Made by a program: the position numbers and the translations under genes
In this document: in pieces, positions 54,061 through 63,812 of the stretch
Numbering within the stretch: the stretch's first letter is position 1
How the letters are laid out: the number at the start of each line of letters is the position of its first letter
NCBI RefSeq assembly: GCF_014138285.1
Contig: NZ_JACGXN010000008.1
Location: 161,714 to 225,713 of the forward strand
Source: Phyllobacterium myrsinacearum
GTDB lineage: Bacteria > Pseudomonadota > Alphaproteobacteria > Rhizobiales > Rhizobiaceae
DNA length: 64,000 nt
Direction: 5' to 3'
Notes under the pieces: model-generated
Seen by the model: the letters and a program-made list of their open reading frames with translations, nothing else
The model's database searches: none
What the model was told of the DNA's origin: nothing

Positions 54061-55086
54061 TCAGACTTTTCTCTTCTTCTGGCGATAAACGTCTACCACG
54101 ACGGCGGCAACGATAATCACACCCTTGATGATTTCCTGATAATAGGCATCCACCCGCAGGAAGGTGAAACCTGATATCATCACGCCAAGAATGATGGCTC
54201 CGATGACCGTTCCGGTGATCCGTCCCACGCCGCCGGTGAGCGACGTCCCGCCGATAACAGCAGCAGCAATCGCATCCAGCTCATAGGTCACGCCCATGCC
54301 AGACTGTGCAGTCTGGGCGCGCGCTGCCGTGACAATACCCGCGAGACCGGCCAGCACACCGGCGATGGCATAGACCTTGATCAGATGCCGCTCAACATTG
54401 ATGCCGGAGACACGCGCCGCCTGCACATTGGCCCCGATCGCATAGGTGAATTTGCCGTAGCGCGTATAGCGCAGCGCGATGTGGAAAATGAAGGCAACGA
54501 CCAGAAACACCACCACCGGCCAGATACCGGTGCCGATGAAATTGAACTGGTCGGTCAGGCCCGAAACGGGCGAGCCCTTGGTATACCATTTGGCTACGCC
54601 GCGCGCCGATACCATCATCCCCAACGTCGCGATAAATGGCGGGATTTTAGTCTGCGCAATCAGTGCGCCATTGACGACACCAGCAAGCAGACCAATGCCG
54701 AGGCCGACGATCAGAGGGACGATGAACGGCAGGTCCGTCAGGCCGGGATAGACGGGTCTTGCCCAAGTCGAGGCCTGCGCAAAACTCGCCGCGATCATGG
54801 CGGTCATACCCACCACCGAACCCGACGAAAGATCAATACCCCCGGTTATGATGACCTGCGTCACACCAACCGCAATAATGCCGATGACGGAAACCTGCAG
54901 GATGATGATGGTCAGGCGCTGCTGGTTCATCAGAAAGCTCTGCCCGACGAAAATCCAGCCGAGTATCTCGTAGATCAGGGCAATACCGATCAATACCAGA
55001 AGGATGCTAACCTCAGGTGGCAGTCGTCGTCCGCGCTTTGACGTCGTGGGCGCGGGTGCCTTGGCTGTTGCTTGTTCGCTCGTCAT
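54061..55086 (-). CDS. iatP: Inositol-type ABC importer permease (IatP-like)
   Basis: A 341-residue ribose/inositol-family permease with about nine membrane segments. [28 protein letters not shown] and [20 protein letters not shown] are conserved in this group, and [19 protein letters not shown] is the coupling region. The N terminus has a Pro/Thr-rich cytosolic extension. Adjacent to iolG, an ATPase and a binding protein; Caulobacter IatP-IatA-IbpA is the closest described arrangement. Confidence 0.82.
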   Translation of the reverse strand: MTSEQATAKAPAPTTSKRGRRLPPEVSILLVLIGIALIYEILGWIFVGQSFLMNQQRLTIIILQVSVIGIIAVGVTQVIITGGIDLSSGSVVGMTAMIAASFAQASTWARPVYPGLTDLPFIVPLIVGLGIGLLAGVVNGALIAQTKIPPFIATLGMMVSARGVAKWYTKGSPVSGLTDQFNFIGTGIWPVVVFLVVAFIFHIALRYTRYGKFTYAIGANVQAARVSGINVERHLIKVYAIAGVLAGLAGIVTAARAQTAQSGMGVTYELDAIAAAVIGGTSLTGGVGRITGTVIGAIILGVMISGFTFLRVDAYYQEIIKGVIIVAAVVVDVYRQKKRKV

Positions 55087-55114
55087 TGTTATTCCTCCCC
55101 GTCAGGCAGCGGCT

Positions 55115-56656
55115 TCACTTGGAAGCCAGCTCCATAACTTTTACCTGGGTTGCTTCTTCCCGATCCAGAAAGCCGGTGACGCGGCCTTCATGCATCACCA
55201 TGATCCGGTCGCTCATGCCGAGAACCTCGGGCATTTCCGACGAGATCATGATGACGGCGACACCCTGTTTGGCGAGTTCGGAGACAAGGCGATGGATTTC
55301 CGCCTTGGCGCCGACATCGATGCCGCGTGTCGGTTCATCGAGAATGAGAATTTTCGGATTTGTCAGCAGCCAACGGCCGATCAGCACTTTTTGCTGATTG
55401 CCGCCGGAGAGATTTTCCACCCGCTCCTGCAGATTGGGAGTCTTGACCCGCAGCTTTTCACTCATGACCTTGCAGGCAGCGGAAATCTCCTTTTCCGCGA
55501 CAAAGCCGAATTTGACGAACCGGTCTTGCAGCACGGCGATCTGCATGTTTTCCAGCACGTCGAGAATGAGCAGGCAGCCGGTTTCCTTGCGGTCTTCGGT
55601 AATGAAGGCCATGCCGTGCTGGATCGCCTGGTTCGGCGAAGCGATGGCGACAGGCTTGCCGTTAATGGCAATCGAACCTGATGTCGCAGGCGTCACACCG
55701 AATATGGTTTCGGCAACATTGGAGCGTCCCGATCCGACCAGACCGGCAATGCCGAGAATCTCGCCTGCCCGCACATCGAAGGAAACACCACTGAACACAT
55801 TTTTCAGCGAGAGGTCCTTCACCGAGAGGACAACATCACCAATCGGCACAGTCTCCTTCGGAAACATCTGTGTGATTTCACGCCCGACCATCATTTTGAT
55901 GATGTCGTCACGGGTCACGTCGGTGGACGCATGCGTGCCGATATAGCGGCCATCGCGAAACACCGAGAATTCATCGGCGATCTCAAACAGCTCGTTCATC
56001 TTGTGGGTGATATAGACAATGCCGATGCCCTGGCTGCGCAGACTTCGGATGATCTCGAAGAGATGCGCTACCTCGCGCTCGGTCAGCGCAGAGGTTGGCT
56101 CATCCATGATCAGCACATCGGATTCATAGGAAACCGCCTTGGCGATTTCGACCATCTGCCGGTTGGCGACGCTGAGATCCCGCACCTGCGCTTCCGGATC
56201 AAGTGCGATGTTCAGCCGGTTGAACAGATCGGCCGTCATCTCGAACATTTTGCCATGATCGACAAAGCCGAACATGTTTTTCGGCTCGCGCCGGATCCAG
56301 ATATTCTCGGCGACGGTCATGAAGGGCATCAGATTGAGTTCCTGATGAATCATCGCAATGCCGTTCTCCAGCGCATCGAGCGGCGACTTCAAGCGGATGG
56401 AAAGCCCTTTTAGAAATACTTCCCCCTGATCTGGAACATATATTCCAGCGAGAATCTTCATAAGGGTGGATTTACCGGCACCGTTTTCGCCCATCAGCGC
56501 ATGCACCGTACCGCGCTTCAGGCGAAACGAGACGTCATCCAGCGCCAGAACGCCGGGAAATTCCTTGCGGATACCTTCAACATTCAAAAGATATTCGGCC
56601 TTCGGCACCGCACCACTGGCGCGAACCGCAGCCATCGTCGTTGGGCTGACTGCCAT
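55115..56656 (-). CDS. iatA: Inositol-type ABC importer ATPase, tandem domains (IatA-like)
   Basis: A 513-residue sugar ATPase with two ABC domains. The first has Walker [16 protein letters not shown], signature [15 protein letters not shown] and Walker [12 protein letters not shown]. The second has an altered Walker A ([16 protein letters not shown]) and signature [15 protein letters not shown], the usual asymmetry of ribose-type importers. GGGAGGAG before ATG 56656 makes that start preferable to 56677. Confidence 0.85.
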   Translation of the reverse strand: MAVSPTTMAAVRASGAVPKAEYLLNVEGIRKEFPGVLALDDVSFRLKRGTVHALMGENGAGKSTLMKILAGIYVPDQGEVFLKGLSIRLKSPLDALENGIAMIHQELNLMPFMTVAENIWIRREPKNMFGFVDHGKMFEMTADLFNRLNIALDPEAQVRDLSVANRQMVEIAKAVSYESDVLIMDEPTSALTEREVAHLFEIIRSLRSQGIGIVYITHKMNELFEIADEFSVFRDGRYIGTHASTDVTRDDIIKMMVGREITQMFPKETVPIGDVVLSVKDLSLKNVFSGVSFDVRAGEILGIAGLVGSGRSNVAETIFGVTPATSGSIAINGKPVAIASPNQAIQHGMAFITEDRKETGCLLILDVLENMQIAVLQDRFVKFGFVAEKEISAACKVMSEKLRVKTPNLQERVENLSGGNQQKVLIGRWLLTNPKILILDEPTRGIDVGAKAEIHRLVSELAKQGVAVIMISSEMPEVLGMSDRIMVMHEGRVTGFLDREEATQVKVMELASK

Positions 56657-56731
56657 AGTCGTCTCCTCCCGAGACATTGATCAGAGGCCGGAACGCACCC
56701 AAAAGCGCGTTCCGGTTCAAGGCGAAGCGTC

Positions 56732-57661
56732 TTAGTTCTTGGACTGATACTTCGACAGATTGTCCGGTGTGACGAGTTCGAACGGGATGTAGACTTTCGC
56801 CTCAACCTTTTCGCCCTTCGCCAGCTTCAGGGCGGCATCAACCGAACCCTTGCCCTGACCAGCTGCGTTCTGGAATACGGTCACATCAAGATCACCCGCA
56901 GCCATGGCAGCGAGCGCATCCTGTGTTGCGTCGACACCGGCAATGACAACCGAGTCCATCTTGCGCCCGGCAGCCTTGAGAGCCTGGATCGCACCAATGG
57001 CCATTTCATCATTGTTCGAGATCACCGCATCGAACTCAAGACCTGCAGAAAGCCAGTTGGTCATAAGATCGGCACCCTGGGTGCGGGACCAGTTGGCGGT
57101 CTGCTCTTCAACGATGGTCAGGCCCTTGCACTCGTCCGTGGCAATAACGTCATGAATATCCTTCGTGCGCTGACGTGCCGCCTGGTTCGACAGCTCACCC
57201 ATCATCACGACGATCTTGCCCTTGCCCTTCAGAAGCTTGCAGACTTCCTTGGTCTCAAGTGTGCCGGACTCGACTTCGTTAGATGCAACGAATGCCTGCT
57301 TGGCCGGCAGTTCGTTCACATTGACAGGTTCACGATTGACGTAGACCAGCGGGATACCCGCTGCAGTTGCAAGCTTGGACATCGCCGCCGTTGCATCCGT
57401 ATCGACCGGATTGACGATGATAGCATCAACCTTGGAAGCGATAAAATTCTGGATCTGGCTCTGCTGTTTGGCAACGTCGTTCTGCGCGTCCTCCACCTGC
57501 AGCGTCACACCATCCAGTGTCTTGGCATAGTCCTGCATGCCATTACGCAGAACCGTCAGGAAGTTGTCATCAAACTGCGCCATCGACACGCCGATATTGG
57601 CGGCAAGGGCCGATGTGCTCATCAGGGCTGAAACAGCCATAGTCAAAATCAGCTTCTTCAT
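56732..57661 (-). CDS. ibpA: Inositol-type periplasmic binding protein (IbpA-like)
   Basis: A 309-residue family-1 periplasmic sugar-binding protein with a signal peptide ending SALA-ANI. IGVSMAQFDDNFLTVLRNGM, VDAIIVNPVDTDATAAMS and VISNNDEMAIGAIQALKAAG fit the inositol/ribose-binding group. The rhizopine-binding protein MocB belongs to the same family and cannot be excluded. First gene of the importer-iolG operon. GGAGGAGAA precedes ATG 57661. Confidence 0.82.
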   Translation of the reverse strand: MKKLILTMAVSALMSTSALAANIGVSMAQFDDNFLTVLRNGMQDYAKTLDGVTLQVEDAQNDVAKQQSQIQNFIASKVDAIIVNPVDTDATAAMSKLATAAGIPLVYVNREPVNVNELPAKQAFVASNEVESGTLETKEVCKLLKGKGKIVVMMGELSNQAARQRTKDIHDVIATDECKGLTIVEEQTANWSRTQGADLMTNWLSAGLEFDAVISNNDEMAIGAIQALKAAGRKMDSVVIAGVDATQDALAAMAAGDLDVTVFQNAAGQGKGSVDAALKLAKGEKVEAKVYIPFELVTPDNLSKYQSKN

Positions 57662-58115
57662 TTCTTCTCCTCCACATGGTGCCCGGCCACACCGTCCTGA
57701 TCCGGAAGCTTCGCGAACTTCAGCATCGCAGCCACGCAACCCCTGTTGCTAGCGACACCTCCATCCCGAAGTGCGCGAAACGTCGCGCAAACTTTCCTGG
57801 ATTTGTCATACGGAATATAAAAACCGTTCCATCCAGTTTGTGAAATATTTATTCCATTTTCCAAAGAGGGCGTCAAGCGCGATTCCATCACGGCGGATCA
57901 CAAAAACGAGGAATGGACTGAAGTTTTTGCCAATCACCCAGCAGTTGCTAGCCCGGATTTCCCAGCGCGAATTTTTGCACTGCTGTGCATTTTGACGAAC
58001 GGTCATCGACAGAGCGTGAGCATCGGGCAAAATCGCGTCCATAGTGCAAAATCCGAAATCGCAGAGCGGCCAGAGTTCCCTCCCGGCCGCTCCTTTCCAT
58101 ATCCGGTCCGGAGCA
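57662..58115. promoter_or_regulatory. 454-bp control region upstream of the inositol importer operon
   Basis: No gene is seen. GAAATATTTATTCC at 57842-57855 is a near-match to the IolR palindrome (GGAA-N6-TTTC on the other strand), within an AT-rich stretch (57800-57860) that probably holds the ibpA promoter. The segment 57870-58060 shows nothing I can identify. A hairpin at 58064-58092 closes the region. Confidence 0.45.
58064..58092 (-). terminator. Hairpin downstream of the TIM-barrel isomerase gene
   Basis: GAGCGGCC (58064-58071) pairs exactly with GGCCGCTC (58085-58092) around a 13-base loop, 24 bp past the stop codon of the leftward gene. The following leftward sequence is T-rich but has no clean run, so terminator function is probable only. 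Confidence 0.5.
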
Positions 58116-58946
58116 TCAGGCCTGCAGCTGGGATTTGATTAAGACGATGCTCTGCGACAAGGCAGCTGCAGGATTTTCAAGCTGATGCACTTCCTCAGCG
58201 AACGGCTCGAACGAGAAAAGCCCCGTATAGCCCTCGGCCAGGAGCTTCCGGATTTGCGCGATATTGCCGAGACGGTCCTGCGCATTGACAAGAACCCGGT
58301 GTGAGTCGCGCATATCACCTATGGAGACAGCAACGTCGGTCACGCCGGATATATGAACGAGGCCGGTCCATTGCGGGAAAAGCTCCGGTTCTCCGGCAAG
58401 ATGGTGATGGAAGGTATCATGGACAATCCGGAATGTGTCCTGTCCGCCAATCGCTTCGATGGCCTCGACAGCCTCGCGTTTCGAACGCAGCGAACAGATT
58501 TCAAAGCCGAGCGGTTCGACGAAACCTTTAAGCCCCCGCTCATTCAAAACGGGCAGAAGCGCTGTCAGTGCCTTACGCAGATTATTCTGCCGCTCGCCGT
58601 CCTGCCGCCCCGTTCCGTCGTTGACCGGCACGAGAACGAGTGCCGCTGCGCCCGCGTCCCTGGCGTAATCAGCCAGTTCAATGGCTTCCTTTTCGCGCTC
58701 GGGTGTCCATTCGTTGAAGCGCTGCAGCGCATTGATCGTAGCAATTTTTACACCGGTTTCCGCAGCCTGCGCACGAATATCCGCAGCCGGCGTCCCGTCA
58801 ACAATGGCATTGCCAGCGAGATCATTGCGGATTTCCACATCCTGCAAACCGAGGGAACGGGCGAGCTGGAAGAATGCTTGCGGCCGCAAAGCGGGCGTGA
58901 CCATGTGATTGATTGCAAATACCGGTGCGGATCGTGTCGCGCTCAT
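58116..58946 (-). CDS. TIM-barrel isomerase/epimerase of inositol metabolism (IolI/MocC-like)
   Basis: A 276-residue sugar phosphate isomerase/epimerase (AP endonuclease 2 fold). Metal-binding residues are suggested by FVEPLGFEICSL, IVHDTFHHHLAGE, LVHISGV and LFSFEPFAEEVHQL. IolI (2-keto-myo-inositol isomerase) has this fold and length, and MocC of rhizopine loci is a relative. It lies between the inositol importer and lacI, with a LacI-like palindrome 100 bp upstream of its start. Confidence 0.72.
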   Translation of the reverse strand: MSATRSAPVFAINHMVTPALRPQAFFQLARSLGLQDVEIRNDLAGNAIVDGTPAADIRAQAAETGVKIATINALQRFNEWTPEREKEAIELADYARDAGAAALVLVPVNDGTGRQDGERQNNLRKALTALLPVLNERGLKGFVEPLGFEICSLRSKREAVEAIEAIGGQDTFRIVHDTFHHHLAGEPELFPQWTGLVHISGVTDVAVSIGDMRDSHRVLVNAQDRLGNIAQIRKLLAEGYTGLFSFEPFAEEVHQLENPAAALSQSIVLIKSQLQA

Positions 58947-59045
58947 CGGAATATCTCCCAGAAATGAAATGCCAGCACAGCGCTGGCGCCGCGCGAAACA
59001 TCTGTTCCATTCACTGGCCAGTCAATCGCTCTTGCGATTCAAAAA

Positions 59046-59061
59046 CTATCATCTCTGATAG
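59046..59061. promoter_or_regulatory. LacI-type palindrome upstream of the TIM-barrel gene
   Basis: CTATCA-TCTC-TGATAG is an exact inverted repeat sharing TGATAG/CTATCA with the two operators on the other side of lacI. Confidence 0.55.
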
Positions 59062-59072
59062 ATTCGGCTGTT

Positions 59073-60104
59073 TCAGATGTTTTCGGGCAGGTAAATATCG
59101 AAGGGCAGGAAGGTTTGCCCCGGCGTGTTGGCCGCCCCGGTCTCGATGGTGTGCCCCATCAGATCCACCAGTTCACGGCAGAGGCGCGGTAGAGGCGTGG
59201 CGATTGCCATCATGACGGTATTGTCCGCCAATGCGGCACGGGACTCCGGTGTAATCTCATTGCAGATCATCACAGGGAGTTCCGGCAGGTTGCTCTGGCG
59301 CAAGGCAGCAATCGCCCCTTCCATACCACCACCGGCAACATAACAGCCCGCCAGATCCGGGTGGTGTTCCAACAGATTAAGCATGGCTTCATGAGTGATC
59401 TGCCGCGTTTCCAGATTGATCAGCGTATCGAGCACGGTAAACTCCGGCGCTTCTTCTCGGAAGTACGAGCGAAACCCGATTTCCCTGAGCTCATGGCCCT
59501 GAAACCGGTGACTGCCGACAAAAATTGCCACCTTTCCCGGACGGCGGGCGGTCTTGGCAATCATCCATGCCGCCGTACGTCCCGCCTTGCGATTGTTCAG
59601 GCCGACATAACCTTCCCGCACGCCCGCTGCAAAATCGGAGAGCAGTGAAAACACTGCGATGCCCCGGACCTTCAATTCGTCGATCACTGCGGTGATCGAC
59701 GGATGATCCGGAGCGACAAGTGCGATGGACTGCGCACGCCCGGCCAGCGACCGCAGCTTGACGATAATATCCTCGGGTGCCAGCGATGGGCAGAAGTCGA
59801 CCACCGGCACACCGCGAAAATGCGGCGCCGCATTCACCGCATGATCAATCTCCCGCGCAAAATCCTGATAAAAATGCTGGCCGGATTTTTGCAGGAGAAA
59901 ACCGAGCCTGTATTCCGGCAGCTCCTGCCGCATGCGCTGGCGGATCAGGCCGGCCGCGTGATAACCGATGCTGTTGGCGGCGTCATAGACACGGCGGGCC
60001 GTCTCCTCGCGCACGGGCAGGCGATTGTTGAGCACGCGATCTACCGTCGCCACACTGACACCGGACACCCGTGCCAGATCTGCTATCGTCGGTCTGTTCG
60101 CCAT
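59073..60104 (-). CDS. LacI-family regulator between the inositol importer and the moc-like operon
   Basis: A 343-residue LacI/GalR protein. The DNA-binding part TIADLARVSGVSVATVDRVL has the expected recognition helix and a hinge (LIRQRMRQELPEYRLGFLL); the remainder is a periplasmic-binding-protein-like effector domain. It is divergent from the desaturase-like gene across 165 bp holding two palindromes. Ligand probably an inositol-related sugar; inference from context. Confidence 0.88.
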   Translation of the reverse strand: MANRPTIADLARVSGVSVATVDRVLNNRLPVREETARRVYDAANSIGYHAAGLIRQRMRQELPEYRLGFLLQKSGQHFYQDFAREIDHAVNAAPHFRGVPVVDFCPSLAPEDIIVKLRSLAGRAQSIALVAPDHPSITAVIDELKVRGIAVFSLLSDFAAGVREGYVGLNNRKAGRTAAWMIAKTARRPGKVAIFVGSHRFQGHELREIGFRSYFREEAPEFTVLDTLINLETRQITHEAMLNLLEHHPDLAGCYVAGGGMEGAIAALRQSNLPELPVMICNEITPESRAALADNTVMMAIATPLPRLCRELVDLMGHTIETGAANTPGQTFLPFDIYLPENI

Positions 60105-60114
60105 CCATGCCTCG

Positions 60115-60178
60115 AATGATAGATTCTATCATTAAACCGTACCATCCAATGATGGGTAATGATAGAATATTATCATTA
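60115..60178. promoter_or_regulatory. Two LacI-type operators between lacI and the moc-like operon
   Basis: AATGATAGATTCTATCATT (60115-60133) is an exact palindrome with 9-bp arms around one base. A second, TAATGATA-N6-TATCATTA (60157-60178), shares the TAATGATA arm. The first sits 10 bp before the lacI start codon, the second 91 bp before the rightward gene, suiting autoregulation and control of the operon. Confidence 0.75.
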
Positions 60179-60269
60179 CGAATTGAGCCTGCACTATGCT
60201 GCCGCTAGACTTATCCCGTGGCCGGAGGTTTTTGAACCTTGCGAGCCTAAAGGATTGGGAGGTCCTGCC

Positions 60270-61364
60270 ATGGACGCAGCATTACCGGTATCACGCGATT
60301 ACAGCCTTGTTGGCCGCGATTCACAGCGCGCTGTCGAAACCGGATTGGCAGCAGCCGAGTGGTATCACACGGACGTTCCCCGCAAGGACATGAAAGAGCT
60401 GATGAAGCGCGAGGACGGGCCAGCCATACGCGATACGGCAGTCTGGCTCGGCAGCATGGTTGTCCTTGCTGGACTGGGTGTTGTCCTGTGGGGCACGATC
60501 TGGTGCATTCCCTTCTTCCTCGCTTATGGCGTGCTTTATGGCTCCGCGTCGGATTCCCGCTGGCACGAATGTGGCCACGGAACGGCCTTCAAAACCCGTT
60601 GGATGAATGATGCCGTCTATCAGATCGCCTGCTTCATGATCATGCGCAATCCGGTGACGTGGCGCTGGAGCCATGCGCGTCACCACACGGACACGGTCAT
60701 CGTCGGTCGTGATCCGGAAATCGCAGTCATGCGGCCGCCCGATCTTTTCCGTGTCGTTTTGAACTTCTTCGGCATTCTCGATGCCTGGCATGCGATTGTG
60801 GATATGCTGCGCAATGCCACCGGTGTCGTCAGCGCCGAGGAAAAGACCTTCATTCCCGAGCAAGAGCAACACAAGGTTGTTCGCATCGCCCGCATCTGGT
60901 TCGCGATCTATGCGGTCACGATTGTCGTGGCTGTCTACACCGGCTCGATCCTGCCGCTGATGCTTGTCGGTCTGCCTCGCCTTTACGGCGCATGGCATCA
61001 TGTTCTGACCGGCTTGCTCCAGCATGGCGGCCTTGCCGACAACGTTACCGATCACCGGCTCAACAGCCGCACGGTCTATATGAATCCCGTCAGCCGTTTC
61101 GTGTACTGGAACATGAATTATCACGTCGAACACCACATGTTTCCCATGGTGCCCTATCACGCGCTGCCGCGCCTGCATGCCATGATCAAGCATGATCTTC
61201 CGGCACCCAATCCATCCATTCTGGACGGCTACCGCGAAATGGTACCGGCGTTTCTGCACCAGTTGCGCAACGAGGACTATTACCTCAGGCGTGAGTTGCC
61301 TCTGACGGCAAAACCCTACCGCGAAGAATTCCACGGCGAGGCGGCCCGCGCCGCGGCAGAATAA
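60270..61364 (+). CDS. Desaturase/hydroxylase-family di-iron membrane oxygenase (MocD-like)
   Basis: A 364-residue integral membrane protein of the fatty-acid desaturase/AlkB hydroxylase superfamily. Three histidine boxes are clear: HECGHG (99-104), HARHH (135-139) and HVEHH (near 290), the di-iron ligands. The next genes encode a Rieske ferredoxin and its reductase, so it is the terminal oxygenase of a three-part system. In rhizobia MocD with MocE and MocF demethylates the rhizopine 3-O-methyl-scyllo-inosamine. GGGAGG seven bases before ATG 60270 fixes the start. Actual substrate unproven. Confidence 0.8.
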   Translation: MDAALPVSRDYSLVGRDSQRAVETGLAAAEWYHTDVPRKDMKELMKREDGPAIRDTAVWLGSMVVLAGLGVVLWGTIWCIPFFLAYGVLYGSASDSRWHECGHGTAFKTRWMNDAVYQIACFMIMRNPVTWRWSHARHHTDTVIVGRDPEIAVMRPPDLFRVVLNFFGILDAWHAIVDMLRNATGVVSAEEKTFIPEQEQHKVVRIARIWFAIYAVTIVVAVYTGSILPLMLVGLPRLYGAWHHVLTGLLQHGGLADNVTDHRLNSRTVYMNPVSRFVYWNMNYHVEHHMFPMVPYHALPRLHAMIKHDLPAPNPSILDGYREMVPAFLHQLRNEDYYLRRELPLTAKPYREEFHGEAARAAAE

Positions 61365-61440
61365 GATCAGTAAGAAGATACTTACGAATAAGAACCAGCA
61401 GGCGGAGCTTTAGCGGCTCTTACCAAAGGGAGGATACACC

Positions 61441-61758
61441 ATGAATGACTGGATAGAGGCCTGCACGGCTGATGATATCGACGAGGAGGATGTCATGCGT
61501 TTCGACCATGCGGGCCGAACCTTTGCGATCTATCGCAGCCCCGATGACGAATTCTTCGCCACCGACGGCCTTTGCACGCATGAGCATATTCATCTGGCCG
61601 ACGGGCTTGTCATGGACGACATCATCGAGTGCCCCAAGCACAATGGCCGGTTCAACTACAAGACAGGTCAGGCCAAGGGTGCACCGGTCTGCGTCAATCT
61701 GAAAACCTATCCGGTAAAAGTCGAGGCCGGCAAAGTCCTCATCCAGTTGAGCCAATGA
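61441..61758 (+). CDS. MocE-type Rieske [2Fe-2S] ferredoxin
   Basis: A 105-residue Rieske ferredoxin. Cluster ligands are Cys and His of GLCTHEHIHL and Cys and His of ECPKHNGRF (C-x-H ... C-x2-H). Sequence and context match the MocE family. It passes electrons from the reductase encoded next to the oxygenase before it. AAAGGGAGG precedes the ATG. A small GTAAG/CTTAC hairpin lies in the 76-bp gap to the previous gene. Confidence 0.9.
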   Translation: MNDWIEACTADDIDEEDVMRFDHAGRTFAIYRSPDDEFFATDGLCTHEHIHLADGLVMDDIIECPKHNGRFNYKTGQAKGAPVCVNLKTYPVKVEAGKVLIQLSQ

Positions 61759-62993
61759 TCATGGCAGCAGGTATGGTCGTCATTGGTGCAGGCGAATGCG
61801 GTGCGCGCGCGGCCTTCGCGCTGCGGGAGAACGGATATGACGGGCCGGTCACGCTGATTGGCGCGGAAAAGCACCTTCCCTATGAACGCCCGCCCTTGTC
61901 CAAAGAGACAATGACTTCAGAAGACCATCCCCCCGCCAAAACCATCGCTGGGGAAGACCAGTTTGCCGAACGCAATATCCGTTTTCTCGCCAGCACCACA
62001 GTGGCTGGTATCGACCGGGAAGCGAAGAAAGTTGCCTTCGCTGATGGAAACAGCCTCGCCTATGACAAGTTGCTGCTCGCAACCGGCGCCCTTCCCCGCC
62101 CCTTGCCGCTGGCGGCGGCAAGCAGACATTGCGCCTATTTGCGCAGCTATGATGACGCGCTGGCCATTCGGGCACGTTTTCAGCCGGGCGCCCGGATTGT
62201 CATTATCGGCGGTGGCTTTATCGGCCTTGAACTTGCCGCAAGTGCACGCAAGCGCGGTGCGGCGGTGACAGTGCTTGAAACCCAGGCGCGGGTCCTGATG
62301 CGCGGCGTACCGGAGGAAATCGCCGAACGCATCGCCGAACGCCATCAGCAGGAAGGCGTTATAATCCGTTGCGACATCGGCATTGCGGCAATCACTGACA
62401 AAGCCAATGATGTCACCATCAGCCTTACCAATGCCGAAAGCCTCGATGCTGATCTTGTCGTCATCGGCATAGGCGCCATACCGGTGACTGATCTGGCCGA
62501 GGCTGCCAGTCTTGAAACCGCCAATGGCATCATCGTCAACACACATCTGCAGACGAGCGACCTGGATATCTTCGCCGCCGGTGATTGCTGCGCATTCCCG
62601 CTTGCCCTCTATGGCGGGCGGCGTGTGCGGCTGGAAGCGTGGCGCAATGCGCAGGAACAGGGCACTCTGGCCGCCCGCAACATGCTTGGGCTGTCCGAGC
62701 CGCACCTTTCTGTCCCATGGTTCTGGTCCGATCAGTATGAACTGGGATTGCAGGTGGCCGGACTTGCCGACGAGGGTGTCCGGACAATCCGCCGGGATCT
62801 CGACGAAGGTGCTTTCATCCTGTTCCATCTCGCGGCCGACGGACGCCTTGTCGCGGCAAGCGGCATCGGTCCGGGAAACAGCGTCGCCCGGGATATCCGG
62901 CTGGCGGAAATGCTGGTTGCCCGCTCCGCCCGCCCCGATCCGGCTCATCTTGCCGCATCGGATATCAAACTCAAATCATTGCTCGCAGCTTGA
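61755..62993 (+). CDS. FAD-dependent ferredoxin reductase (MocF-like)
   Basis: A 412-residue pyridine nucleotide-disulfide family reductase of the ferredoxin/rubredoxin type. First FAD motif VVIGAGECGARAAFALRENG, conserved LPYERPPLSKE, NAD motif VIIGGGFIGLELAASARKRGA near 150, second FAD motif DIFAAGDCCAF near 280. Its ATG overlaps the ferredoxin stop (ATGA), so both are translated together. Supplies NAD(P)H electrons to the Rieske protein. Confidence 0.88.
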   Translation: MIMAAGMVVIGAGECGARAAFALRENGYDGPVTLIGAEKHLPYERPPLSKETMTSEDHPPAKTIAGEDQFAERNIRFLASTTVAGIDREAKKVAFADGNSLAYDKLLLATGALPRPLPLAAASRHCAYLRSYDDALAIRARFQPGARIVIIGGGFIGLELAASARKRGAAVTVLETQARVLMRGVPEEIAERIAERHQQEGVIIRCDIGIAAITDKANDVTISLTNAESLDADLVVIGIGAIPVTDLAEAASLETANGIIVNTHLQTSDLDIFAAGDCCAFPLALYGGRRVRLEAWRNAQEQGTLAARNMLGLSEPHLSVPWFWSDQYELGLQVAGLADEGVRTIRRDLDEGAFILFHLAADGRLVAASGIGPGNSVARDIRLAEMLVARSARPDPAHLAASDIKLKSLLAA

Positions 62994-63010
62994 AACGGAC
63001 GGGAACAATC

Positions 63011-63808
63011 ATGACCAGCAAACGCCCCACGGTGGCAGACATTCTCGCAATGAAAGGCCGCCGCCAGCTGACCATGCTGCGGGTCGAAACGCTTGAGGAA
63101 GCGGAAGCGGCCGAGCGTGCGCGGGTTGATATCCTTTCCGTGCCGCCAGCGCTGCTGACCCCCGCCTTCCGCGATGCCGCACCATCATGCTTTGCCATAC
63201 CCGGCCTTGAGTACGGGGATTTCGTCACGGCGGAGGATTATATGCGTGCGGCCTTTACGGCATTGCGCGCGGGCGGTGATGCCGTCTATTGCGCCGCCAG
63301 CCTTTCGACGATCCGGCGCATGCGCGATGAAGGCATTCCAGTCTGCGGCCATGTCGGGCTGATTCCCTCAAGGGCAACGTGGACGGGCGGCTTCAAGGCC
63401 GTCGGCAAAACGGCAATCAGCGCACTCGACATCTGGCGCCAGACCAAAGCGCTGGAAGAAGCCGGTGCTTTTGCCGCTGAAATTGAAGTGGTGCCGGTGG
63501 AGGTCGCAACCGCCATTTCCGGGCGGACCTCCCTGTTCATGATCTCCATGGGTGCAGGTGCAGGTTGCGATGCGCAATATCTCTTCGCCGAAGATATTTT
63601 GGGGTCGAACCGCGGCCACTATCCGCGCCACGCGAAAGTCTATCGCAACTTTTCCGCCGAATATGACCGCCTGCAACAGGAAAGGGTCGCAGCCTTCTCG
63701 GAGTTTGTCGCAGACGTGCATGCAAAAAACTATCCGGGAGCCGAACATGTGGTTGGAATTCCGCATGACGAACTGGACCGTTTTCTGAAAGAGCTTTCTG
63801 GAGTTTGA
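63011..63808 (+). CDS. Divergent PanB-like (ketopantoate hydroxymethyltransferase family) protein
   Basis: A 265-residue protein with the overall length and C-terminal features of PanB (IPVCGHVGLIP; EIEVVPVEVATAIS; SMGAGAGCDAQYLFAEDILG). The region where PanB has its metal-binding VGDSLGM reads VDILSVPPAL, and the substrate Lys/Glu block is replaced by AVYCAASLS, so normal pantothenate activity is unlikely. Between a demethylase-like system and purU, it may handle a one-carbon unit or a ring-derived product. ATG 63011 chosen; it follows the reductase by 17 bp. Confidence 0.72.
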   Translation: MTSKRPTVADILAMKGRRQLTMLRVETLEEAEAAERARVDILSVPPALLTPAFRDAAPSCFAIPGLEYGDFVTAEDYMRAAFTALRAGGDAVYCAASLSTIRRMRDEGIPVCGHVGLIPSRATWTGGFKAVGKTAISALDIWRQTKALEEAGAFAAEIEVVPVEVATAISGRTSLFMISMGAGAGCDAQYLFAEDILGSNRGHYPRHAKVYRNFSAEYDRLQQERVAAFSEFVADVHAKNYPGAEHVVGIPHDELDRFLKELSGV

Positions 63809-63812
63809 ACCA

